Source: Abyssibacter profundi
Lineage (GTDB): Bacteria; Pseudomonadota; Gammaproteobacteria; Nevskiales; OUC007
NCBI RefSeq assembly: GCF_003151135.1
Contig: NZ_QEQK01000005.1
Location: 1 to 64,000 of the forward strand
Direction: 5' to 3'
Length of the DNA: 64,000 nucleotides
In this document: positions 17,310 through 26,542 of the stretch, one piece after another
Layout: each line of letters opens with the position of its first letter
Position numbering within the stretch: position 1 is the stretch's first letter
Translations under genes and position numbers: made by a program
The notes under the pieces: generated by a model
Told to the model about the DNA's origin: nothing
The model's database searches: none
Seen by the model: the letters and a program-made list of their open reading frames with translations, nothing else

Positions 17310-18316
17310 TCGATCAGAACCTTGACCGGCGCGAGCGCCCGATTGCGCCCGGCCTGCTTGGCTTCCCGCAGGGCGTGTTCGGCCTGCTGGATCAGGCCTT
17401 CATAGCCTTTTCGCAAATCCTGCTGCGTTTCGGCTATGGCGATTCCAGCGCTAACGGTGACCACGCCGAGTTCGGAGCCCGGATGCGGAATGGCCAATGC
17501 TGCGATGGCTTGTCGTGCGCGGTTGGCCAAACCTTCGGCCTCTACGCGGTGAGTCAGGGGCATGACGGCAACAAATTCCTCGCCACCATGACGGCCAAGC
17601 AGGTGTCGCTGTTCGCGGCTTTGCTGCTCCAGCGCCTCTGCCACCTGGCCGAGCACGGCATCCCCGGCAGCATGGCCATGCGCGTCGTTGAAGCTGTGAA
17701 AGTGGTCCATGTCGTAGAGCACTAACGCGACGGGCAGGCACTCTCGTAGCGAGCGTCGCCATTCATAGTTCACGATCTGCTCAAAATAGCGCCGGTTGAA
17801 CAGGCCGGTTAGCGGGTCGGTGATCGATGCCGAGCGCATGACCAATTCGGCTTCGAGTACACCACGCAAATCCTCCATGGCTGCACGTTCCTGATCGCTA
17901 AGCGTGCGGGCGCGTCGGTCGATCGCGCAGATCGTCCCCACCTTGCGCCCCATGGGGGATCGGATCGGGATGCCGGCATAGAACCGAATGCCGGGGTCAC
18001 CCGTGACCAGCGGGTTGTCGGCAAAGCGATCATCTTCCAAGGCGTTTTCGACGACCATGATGTCGTCCTGGAGAATGACGTGCCCGCAGAAGGAGATGTC
18101 CCGCCCGGTTTCACGGACGTCGAGACCCTGGATGGACTTGAAGAACTGGCGCTCGTTGTCCAGCACCGAGAATGCCGTGATCGGCACCTCGGTGATGGTT
18201 TGCAGCAGGCGGGTGATCTGCTCAAAGCTGGCCTCGACCGGCTCGGTCGTCAGCCGCAGTCGCTCCACGTCACCCTGACGAATCACCTCGTCGGTCGGTA
18301 GTTCGGGCTTTTGCAC
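17273..18316 (-). CDS. GAF-GGDEF diguanylate cyclase
   Basis: This 347-residue cytoplasmic protein has an N-terminal GAF domain (about residues 20-165, with SFCGHVILQDDIMVVENALEDDRFADNP, typical of this sensor type) and a GGDEF domain (from DPLTGLFNRRYFEQ near residue 168). The active-site motif reads GRHGGEEF, a functional variant, so it should make cyclic di-GMP from GTP. Two features are odd. The DxDxFKxxND element reads DMDHFHSFND, with His for Lys, and the RxxD product-inhibition site before GGEEF reads REQR, so feedback inhibition is probably lost. It is downstream of typA on the same strand after a 110-bp gap with a hairpin. Confidence 0.9.
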   Translation of the reverse strand: MQKPELPTDEVIRQGDVERLRLTTEPVEASFEQITRLLQTITEVPITAFSVLDNERQFFKSIQGLDVRETGRDISFCGHVILQDDIMVVENALEDDRFADNPLVTGDPGIRFYAGIPIRSPMGRKVGTICAIDRRARTLSDQERAAMEDLRGVLEAELVMRSASITDPLTGLFNRRYFEQIVNYEWRRSLRECLPVALVLYDMDHFHSFNDAHGHAAGDAVLGQVAEALEQQSREQRHLLGRHGGEEFVAVMPLTHRVEAEGLANRARQAIAALAIPHPGSELGVVTVSAGIAIAETQQDLRKGYEGLIQQAEHALREAKQAGRNRALAPVKVLIDQPVPDARTAAP

Positions 18317-18375
18317 GGGCAGGCTCCGCGAACCGGATGGTCCGCCCCGGTCGCCGGGATCAATGAAATGTCCCG

Positions 18376-18400
18376 GTTTAGCGGCCGGAGCCCGCTAAAC
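18376..18400. terminator. hairpin between typA and the GGDEF gene
   Basis: Perfect 9-bp stem GTTTAGCGG (18376-18384) and CCGCTAAAC (18392-18400) with a 7-base loop, 27 bases downstream of the typA stop on the minus strand. No clear U-run follows, so it may be an RNA-stability element rather than a terminator. Confidence 0.45.
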
Positions 18401-18426
18401 TTTAGTCGTGGTCTAGCCCTCGCGGT

Positions 18427-20244
<1,818 letters not shown>

Positions 20245-20397
20245 GGGGACAGGGGTGCAGACAGAAAGGCGCGCAATTCTAACGGTGTCGGCATCGGCGC
20301 GTACGATTTTGTTGCGTTGCGTCATGCCAAGCGGTTCTCGCCGCGTTCACCTGTTGCGGGGTAAGGTACGCCCGCTCCCCACAACCGAGGCTGGTCC

Positions 20398-21129
20398 ATG
20401 CGCCTGATTTTCTGTCTTGTTCTTTCGTTGGTGGCCGGGACGGCCCAAGCAGGTTGGGCGGATTGGCTCAACGACCTGCTGGGCGGCGCTGATTCGGATG
20501 CTCCATCAGCGGCGGCTCCGCTAACGGCCGAGACGGCGGCCAAGGGCATTCGGGAGGCGCTGGCCGAGGGCACGCGGACAGCCGTGAACACCCTGGGCCA
20601 GACCAATGGCTTCTGGGGGAATGAGCAGGCGCGGATTCCACTGCCGCGCGGTGTTGAACGGCTGGGCGAAACGCTGACCAAGCTCGGTGCTGGCGATCTG
20701 GTCGACGAGTTTCACCTCACGCTGAATCGGGCGGCCGAGGCGGCGGTCCCCGAAGCGGCCGATTTGCTGGCCAGCGCCGTGCGACAAATGAGTGTGGCCG
20801 ACGCCCTGGAGATCGTGCAGGGCACCGATGACGCGGCGACCCGTTACTTTCGAGCCAATGCTGGTGATGCGCTCTATCAAAAGCTGCATCCCATCGTGGT
20901 CAATGCCACACAACGTGTCGGCGTGACCCAGGACTACAAGGCCCTGGTGCAAAAGGCCGGGCCATTGATGGCCATGGCCGGGCAGGATGTGCCGGATTTA
21001 GATGATTACGTCACCTCGCAGGCGCTGGACGCCTTGTTCACCGAAATCGCGGCGGAGGAAAAGCGCATCCGCGACAATCCCGCGCAGCGGACAACCGACA
21101 TTTTGCGAGAAGTCTTCGGTAGCAGCTAA
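20398..21129 (+). CDS. DUF4197 family exported protein
   Basis: A 243-residue protein with signal peptide MRLIFCLVLSLVAGTAQA. The body matches DUF4197: TAAKGIREALAEGTRTAVNTLGQTNGFW, the RIPLPRGVERLGETLTKLG block, AAxDLLxxAVRQMSVADALEIVQGTDDAATRYFR and the C-terminal YVTSQALDALFTEIAAEEKRIRDNP. It is predicted to be all-helical and periplasmic. The family is widespread in proteobacteria and has no assigned function. It lies 9 bp upstream of ubiA and is probably co-transcribed with it. Confidence 0.88.
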   Translation: MRLIFCLVLSLVAGTAQAGWADWLNDLLGGADSDAPSAAAPLTAETAAKGIREALAEGTRTAVNTLGQTNGFWGNEQARIPLPRGVERLGETLTKLGAGDLVDEFHLTLNRAAEAAVPEAADLLASAVRQMSVADALEIVQGTDDAATRYFRANAGDALYQKLHPIVVNATQRVGVTQDYKALVQKAGPLMAMAGQDVPDLDDYVTSQALDALFTEIAAEEKRIRDNPAQRTTDILREVFGSS

Positions 21130-21138
21130 ACCTTTCCG

Positions 21139-22014
21139 ATGATGCGTTTTGCCCGCCAAAAGCTGCTCGACTACGCCCTGCTCATGCGGCTGGATCGGCC
21201 CATCGGCATCTGGCTGCTGCTCTGGCCCACGCTGTGGGCCTTGTGGCTGGCGGCGGGCGGACCACCGGATCGCGATGTGCTGCTGATCTTTGTCGCCGGC
21301 GTGGTGTTGATGCGCTCTGCGGGCTGCATCATCAACGATGTGTCGGATCACGATATCGATCCGCATGTGCAGCGCACGGCCAATCGCCCCATCGCCGCCG
21401 GACGGGTGAGCCGGCGTGAGGGTGTCATGCTGTTTCTGCTGCTGGCGTTGGTGGCGTTTGCGCTGGTCTGGCAGACCAACTGGCTGACCATGCTGCTGTC
21501 TGTCCCTGCCGTGTTGATCGCCGCGTCCTACCCTTTGGCCAAGCGCTGGCATCACCTGCCCCAGGCGCATCTAGGCATTGCGTTCTCGTGGGGGATACCG
21601 ATGGCCTTCGCGGCGCAAACCGGTACCGTGTCTTGGATCGCCTGGCCGCTGTTTCTGGCCAACCTGCTCTGGACCGTGGCCTACGACACCTTCTACGCCA
21701 TGGCCGACCGCGAGGAAGACCTGAAAATTGGTGTGCGCTCCTCGGCGATTCTGTTCGGGCGGGCCGACCGGCTCGTGACCGGCCTGCTGCAGTTTGCCAC
21801 GCTCTGGGTGTTGTTCATGCTAGGGCTGAGCCTGGATTACGGGCTGTTCTACAACCTGGGCTTGGCAGCGGCTGCGGCGATGGCGCTGCAACAGCAATGG
21901 CAGATTCGTCACCGCGAAGCGCCGGCCTGTTTTGCTGCCTTCCTGGCCAATCATCGCTTTGGCGCGGTGATTTTCGCGGGCTTGTTGCTGGAGACTTGGC
22001 CGGCAGCAGCCTAG
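21139..22014 (+). CDS. ubiA: 4-hydroxybenzoate polyprenyltransferase
   Basis: A 291-residue inner-membrane enzyme that attaches the polyprenyl tail to 4-hydroxybenzoate, the second step of ubiquinone synthesis. It has about eight membrane segments and both Asp-rich motifs of the UbiA superfamily: NDVSDHDIDPHV followed by RTANRPIAAG, and DTFYAMADREEDLKIG. The N terminus (LMRLDRPIGIWLLLWPTLWALW) is typical of bacterial UbiA. ubiC, which often precedes it, is not here; instead the DUF4197 gene is upstream. A hairpin about 92 bp downstream may end the transcript. Confidence 0.95.
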   Translation: MMRFARQKLLDYALLMRLDRPIGIWLLLWPTLWALWLAAGGPPDRDVLLIFVAGVVLMRSAGCIINDVSDHDIDPHVQRTANRPIAAGRVSRREGVMLFLLLALVAFALVWQTNWLTMLLSVPAVLIAASYPLAKRWHHLPQAHLGIAFSWGIPMAFAAQTGTVSWIAWPLFLANLLWTVAYDTFYAMADREEDLKIGVRSSAILFGRADRLVTGLLQFATLWVLFMLGLSLDYGLFYNLGLAAAAAMALQQQWQIRHREAPACFAAFLANHRFGAVIFAGLLLETWPAAA

Positions 22015-22105
22015 CGCTGCATCTCGTAGTGGCTTGCGATAAAGCCCTGTTGGCGTACACGCTCGGATGCGCGCCAGCGCTGAACGGATCATTGCGCCAG
22101 CGACC

Positions 22106-22137
22106 GGTTCTGCCCAGAGCGCACGGTCGGCAGAACC
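22106..22137. other. hairpin in the 289-bp gap before the acyl-ligase gene
   Basis: A 9-bp perfect stem (GGTTCTGCC at 22106-22114, GGCAGAACC at 22129-22137) with a 14-base loop lies between ubiA and the ligase gene. It could be a terminator-like structure for ubiA or a leader element for the downstream genes. No gene is visible in the gap. A possible -10 (TAGACT) lies about 80 bp before the ligase start; no convincing -35 was found. Confidence 0.4.
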
Positions 22138-22303
22138 CAGGCGACGGAGCGTCGATCCAGGGCCGGTTGAGCCCTCCGGCTGCTCGTGGATCGGTGCCCG
22201 AGGGCAGCCGCTTGTCCGTATTGGCTAGACTCATGCTGGGAGCGCGGTGCAGGGGAAGGGGCGTGCTGGAGTACGCGGTTCAAGCGATTGGGAGGCCGTT
22301 GCG

Positions 22304-23707
22304 ATGACACGCGCGACGCATGGTTTGGTTGAACGCGTGTTGGAGGTCGCAGCGTCGGATCCCACAAGGCCGGCGCTGCTGTCGCTGGATCATGAGTGCT
22401 CGTATGGGGCGCTGGCCGAGCGGGTGGGTGCCTGCTGTCTGGCGCTGCGACATCGCGGGGTCCAGCCCGGGACGACCGTGGCGTTCCAGTGTGCCGACGA
22501 GTTTCCGCACCTGACGTTGAGTCTGGCCCTGATGGCGCTTGGGTGTCGACAGCTGGCGGTGGCGTCGCATGAGTCGGGACAGGCCGGGCAGTCGCTCGCC
22601 CTTCAAGCAGGTGCTTCGCTGTTCCTGCAGGACGGGGATGCCGTTGAACTGGCTGCTCACAACCCTGCCAGCCCCGCCTCGGGCGCACCGGCAAACGCCG
22701 GATGGCTTTATCTCAGCACATCCGGCACGACAGGACGGCCCAAGGTCGTGATGATGCAGGAGCAGGACCTGGTGGCCCAGGCACCTCGACACATCCTCGG
22801 GCCTCAGGAACGCTTTGCCTGCATGGCGTCGGTCGAGCACAACTTTGCCAAACGGCATCGGTTGTACTGCCTGGCGATGGGAGCGACCACGGTGTTCCTG
22901 CCGACGGATCGCAAACGGTTCGTGGACGCCTGTCTCTTACTTGGCGTGACCACACTGCATGTGTCCGTATTTCAGGCGCAGGAGCTATTGGGGCTCGATC
23001 AGGTGGCGCGGCTGCGCGGTATCCGGCTCAAGCTGGGCGGGTCTCATGCTTCACACGCCTTGCGCCAGGCATTGATCGAGCAGGTCACGCCCGCGCTCTA
23101 CGCCGGATACGGGACCACAGAAACCGGCGCCATCGGTTTCGCCGAGCCCGACGAGCATGCATCCGCGTCGGTGGGCCGGCCGCTGCCGGGGCTGCAGGTG
23201 CAGATTGTGGATGCGCTGCGACAGCCCTTGCCGCAGGGCGAACGCGGTGAAGTTGCGGTCTGCGGTCAAGGCCTATTCCGGGGCTATCTGAACGAGCCGG
23301 AACTGACCCGACAGCAGTGCGAGGCCGGCTGGTTTTACACGGGCGATATCGGCGAACTCGATGCGAAGGGGCGTTTGACACTGAGCGGCCGCGCCGATGA
23401 CATGTTTGTGTTCAACAGCATGAACATCTACCCGCAGGAGCTGGAAGCCGTGATTCGCGAGTTCCCGGGGGTGCAGGCTGCAGCGGTCTTTCCACGGCCT
23501 TCGGCAACGCATGGCGGGATTCCCGTTGCCCTTGTGGAGAGCGCAGACCCCGCACTGGACCTGAAAGCCTTGCGTCGGTTTGTTCAAGAGCGGGTTGGAT
23601 TGCGATGCCCACGCCAGTTTTTGCGCGTTCATGACATTCCCCGGAACTCGGCCGGCAAGATTCGCCGAGAACGGTTATCGGTCATAGCTGGCGGCGGATC
23701 GCCATGA
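22304..23707 (+). CDS. AMP-forming acyl/amino-acyl ligase (ANL superfamily)
   Basis: A 467-residue enzyme of the acyl-CoA synthetase/NRPS adenylation superfamily. It activates a carboxylate as its adenylate. Seen motifs are YLSTSGTTGRPKV (A3 phosphate loop, near residue 140), YAGYGTTETG (A5), GWFYTGDIGELD (A7), GRADDMFVFNSMNIYPQELE (A8) and NSAGKIRR with catalytic Lys452 (A10). The ATG at 22304 has GGGAGG about 8 bp upstream. Its stop overlaps the start of the carrier-protein fusion by 4 bp (ATGA), so its natural acceptor is probably that carrier domain rather than free CoA. At 467 residues it is short for the family. The substrate cannot be read from sequence. Confidence 0.87.
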   Translation: MTRATHGLVERVLEVAASDPTRPALLSLDHECSYGALAERVGACCLALRHRGVQPGTTVAFQCADEFPHLTLSLALMALGCRQLAVASHESGQAGQSLALQAGASLFLQDGDAVELAAHNPASPASGAPANAGWLYLSTSGTTGRPKVVMMQEQDLVAQAPRHILGPQERFACMASVEHNFAKRHRLYCLAMGATTVFLPTDRKRFVDACLLLGVTTLHVSVFQAQELLGLDQVARLRGIRLKLGGSHASHALRQALIEQVTPALYAGYGTTETGAIGFAEPDEHASASVGRPLPGLQVQIVDALRQPLPQGERGEVAVCGQGLFRGYLNEPELTRQQCEAGWFYTGDIGELDAKGRLTLSGRADDMFVFNSMNIYPQELEAVIREFPGVQAAAVFPRPSATHGGIPVALVESADPALDLKALRRFVQERVGLRCPRQFLRVHDIPRNSAGKIRRERLSVIAGGGSP

Positions 23708-24921
23708 AGGTGCTGGCAATCCGGCAGACCATTGCCGAGGCGCTGGAATTCGCCAACGCACTCGAGCATGTCACCGCGCAGGATCTCGCGGCATTCGTGG
23801 CCGGCAGCCAGGCGTTGACCATCGAGCAGATCAGACTCGACAGTCTGGCCCGTATGGAACTGCTCATTGCGCTGGAGACGGAGCATGGGGTCGCGGTCAC
23901 GCCCGCGGCGTTCGAGCGTTTCGAGAGTCTGGCCGCGCTGGCGGATGCCATCGCCACGGGAGCATTCGCAGCCGCGGCGTCGGTCTCGCCGGATGACCCG
24001 GCGCCATGGCGACAGGATCGGCGTCAGCCTCGCATCGCTCGACTCTATGAGCGACTGACCCGACACCCGCGGACGGCCAATCAGCTCAATCAGCTACATA
24101 TTGCGCTGGAGAATCGGATCACCCCTGCGGAGCGCGATGGACTCTGGGCCGCGATGCGGTCTGCGGGCGCGGAGGCAGCGACCACTTGGCTGGAAGGCTT
24201 GTGCGAGCAAGCGGGTATTGCAGGCCAGGCGGCGACTGCTCCCGATTTCAGCCGGCAGTCACTTGGATGGGGGCTACGGCTTTATCAGGGGGGCGGAGAC
24301 CCGGCCGACAAGGTGCTGATACTCGCATTCTCGACGCGGGGCGAGCGGCTGATGATGCCGATGCCGAGCCTGCTGCAACAGCTCGACAGCCAGCGCTTTG
24401 ACCTGTTGCTGGTGCCGGACCGGAGCCGTTCGAGCTATGAGCGGGGATTGCCGCCGCTGGCCGAGTCCACGCAAACCCTGATTGAGTACTTGGCGCGTCT
24501 GCCGGTGTTGAAGGCTTATGGGTCGGTGCGATCAATGGGGTCTAGCGGAGGTGGATACGCCGCCCTGCTGGCGGCCGCGACCTTGGGCTTGGAGATGGGG
24601 GTTAGTTTCGCTGGCCGGTTTCCGGCCGGGCGTCACTGGCTCCGTTTGCAGCGTGTCTGGGCACTACGCCAGGCGCGCAGCCGATCCGGCGGAGCCCCGT
24701 TGCTCGCGGTATTCGGCGGCCCCAAGACGCGCGATCGCAAGTTTGCTCAGGCTTTCGTACGGGGTGTCGGTGCGCGGTCGCTTGCAATCGACTACGTGGA
24801 GGGCGAGGCAGGCCATCTCATCCTGGCCGAGGTGCTGGAGCGCGGTCATCTCGAAACGCTGATCGGGCAGACAATCTGCGCTGAGGCGAGCGCCCACTGG
24901 CCGGAGGCACTGCGGTTATAG
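23704..24921 (+). CDS. acyl-carrier domain fused to alpha/beta-hydrolase-like domain
   Basis: A 405-residue two-part protein. Residues 1-90 look like an acyl/peptidyl carrier domain: the helix-II motif LDSLARMELLIALE places a phosphopantetheine Ser at residue 47. Residues about 195-400 look like an alpha/beta-hydrolase: a KVLILAFSTRG strand, the nucleophile elbow GSSGGG (Ser281), then Asp363 and His371 (EGEAGH) as possible triad partners. The carrier domain is probably loaded by the ligase whose gene overlaps it by 4 bp, and the hydrolase probably releases or transfers the tethered product. The middle 100 residues are Arg-rich and helical and not recognised. I know no named family with this exact architecture. 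Confidence 0.6.
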   Translation: MKVLAIRQTIAEALEFANALEHVTAQDLAAFVAGSQALTIEQIRLDSLARMELLIALETEHGVAVTPAAFERFESLAALADAIATGAFAAAASVSPDDPAPWRQDRRQPRIARLYERLTRHPRTANQLNQLHIALENRITPAERDGLWAAMRSAGAEAATTWLEGLCEQAGIAGQAATAPDFSRQSLGWGLRLYQGGGDPADKVLILAFSTRGERLMMPMPSLLQQLDSQRFDLLLVPDRSRSSYERGLPPLAESTQTLIEYLARLPVLKAYGSVRSMGSSGGGYAALLAAATLGLEMGVSFAGRFPAGRHWLRLQRVWALRQARSRSGGAPLLAVFGGPKTRDRKFAQAFVRGVGARSLAIDYVEGEAGHLILAEVLERGHLETLIGQTICAEASAHWPEALRL

Positions 24922-24924
24922 CCG

Positions 24925-25680
24925 TCAGCGCTTGCGGATCCGCACGGCCAGATGAAGCGGGATGTCCTGCACGGGGCCGAAGAAATCCGAGTCTAGTGCC
25001 ATGTGCTCCTGGCGCACACCAAGTTCTCGAATCTCCGGCAGGCAAGAGAAGCCCGCCTGACCGAGGGCCTCGAAATAGTGGCTCAAGGTCTTGTGGACCA
25101 TTTGCACCGGGAGCCGGGTGCCATCGCGGCGCCAAATTTCACCCTGAAACTGGCGATCGGTCCCGGAGAAGTAGCCGGCATCCAGCGTGTCGAAATAAAA
25201 CGGGGCCGCGTGCTGCGTGCGAATAAAGCCCAGTGCTGGGTGGGGGACCGAAAATACAAACGCGCCACCGTCGCGGAGTACGCGGTAGACCTCGGCAAAT
25301 GAGGCTTGCATCTGCTCCGCCGTCAGGTAGTTGTACAAGAACACCGCAGTGACCAGGTCGAAGCCGGCACTGGGCACGCCGGTTAGCGCCACGGCATTGC
25401 CTTGTCGATACCGGATGCCTTGCCCGAGGCTGGCTTCCTGCTGCCGCGCGATGTCGACCATTTCGGCCGAGAGTTCGATGCCTAGCATGGAGCCAGCGCC
25501 ACGTCGCATCAGTTCCCGGCTGCAGTAGCCTTCGCCGCAGCCCAGGTCCAGTACGTCCAGTGCCGTGACGTCTCCACAAAGCTCGAAGACTGCAGGGCGC
25601 CCGGTGAAATCCGACAAGCTGGATGGCTTGTTTCGCGCCCACTTGGCGGCGTTGTCATCGTACAGCGACCTAGTGTCCAT
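24925..25680 (-). CDS. class I SAM-dependent methyltransferase
   Basis: A 251-residue Rossmann-fold methyltransferase. Motif I is VLDLGCGEGYCSRELMRRG (around residues 43-61), the acidic post-I residue is in GIELSAEM, motif II/III are FDLVTAVFLYNYL and RVLRDGGAFVFSVPHPAL. The PHPAL segment resembles ubiquinone/menaquinone-type and small-molecule O- or C-methyltransferases. Its start overlaps the end of the diiron-oxidase gene by 11 bp, so both are translated from one message. It converges on the carrier/hydrolase gene with only 3 bp between the stops. The acceptor is unknown; context suggests the product of the adjacent ligase/carrier system. Confidence 0.88.
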   Translation of the reverse strand: MDTRSLYDDNAAKWARNKPSSLSDFTGRPAVFELCGDVTALDVLDLGCGEGYCSRELMRRGAGSMLGIELSAEMVDIARQQEASLGQGIRYRQGNAVALTGVPSAGFDLVTAVFLYNYLTAEQMQASFAEVYRVLRDGGAFVFSVPHPALGFIRTQHAAPFYFDTLDAGYFSGTDRQFQGEIWRRDGTRLPVQMVHKTLSHYFEALGQAGFSCLPEIRELGVRQEHMALDSDFFGPVQDIPLHLAVRIRKR

Positions 25681-26434
25681 GCTGGGTATCCTCGCCGATT
25701 TGCGCCCGCGCCAGCATCACGTCCCAGAACGCGACGCGCAGATTCAATGAAGAGAACACCCCAAAGCGGACGGCCTCCCGGACGTTGGGGGTGTCACTCA
25801 GTTCCTCGGTGATGGCGATCAGGTCCTGGGCGTGCTCGTCATCGCAGTCGATGTGCAGGGAAAAGAAAACATGGTGCTCTTCCGGAATCGTCGTGTGTTC
25901 TCTGATCCCCCGCAGAATGTAGCGATAAATGTCAGAAACGAGGAGTTCCGTGGCCAGGCCGATCGCGCCAAGTCCTACGCCTAACTGACTGGACTGACAC
26001 TTTTGCAGAAACAGGTCGCGCCACACGCTGACGGTCGTCGTTGGCACGAACTGCGCCTCATCAGCAGCACTGACGCCAGTGGCGCGCCGGAATCGATCGA
26101 ACAACACGGCGTGTGGCGTGTGCTGGCCGTCGACACCCGTCAACCCCTGCTCTTCCTGGAGGTTCTCCGTCAGGACATCGCGATGCCTTCGTTGTGGCAA
26201 CGAATTGATCACGCCCTGCAAATAGCTGGTGAAGCCGGCGCTGTAGACGGCGTACTGCTGGGCAAAATCACGAACGGCAAAGGCCATGGACGGAAAATCG
26301 CCCGCCGCGAAGCGCTCTAGATACTCATGCCGCACCGCGACATGGGCCTTGGCCTCGTGGCGCAACGCAGCCACAAATTCGTTGGGAGAACCCCGATAAA
26401 GCAATTCGCGTGATGGAACCGATGGGCCGGCCAT
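25670..26434 (-). CDS. heme-oxygenase-like diiron oxidase (HDO) family enzyme
   Basis: A 254-residue all-helical protein of the TenA/PqqC/heme-oxygenase-like fold with a full set of candidate metal ligands. Glu94/95 (NLQEEQG), His105 or His108 (GQHTPH), Glu163 (LATELL) and the C-terminal HxxxDxxH motif His194-Asp198-His201 (HIDCDDEH) correspond to the pattern in CADD, SznF and UndA-type enzymes. Such enzymes use O2 and iron for N-oxygenation, decarboxylation or C-C cleavage of acyl or amino-acid substrates. The start ATG 26434 has AGGGGAG upstream. It is coupled to the methyltransferase gene by an 11-bp overlap. The reaction cannot be deduced. Confidence 0.8.
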   Translation of the reverse strand: MAGPSVPSRELLYRGSPNEFVAALRHEAKAHVAVRHEYLERFAAGDFPSMAFAVRDFAQQYAVYSAGFTSYLQGVINSLPQRRHRDVLTENLQEEQGLTGVDGQHTPHAVLFDRFRRATGVSAADEAQFVPTTTVSVWRDLFLQKCQSSQLGVGLGAIGLATELLVSDIYRYILRGIREHTTIPEEHHVFFSLHIDCDDEHAQDLIAITEELSDTPNVREAVRFGVFSSLNLRVAFWDVMLARAQIGEDTQHGH

Positions 26435-26542
26435 CCTGAGCTCCCCTGACGCAAGCCGAGCGGACAGTCTACAAGTTGGAGGCAGGCGAAATCGGCTGCA
26501 GTGCGTCCAGTCTCCGGTCAGGCCGCGACCGGGCGAAGCAGA

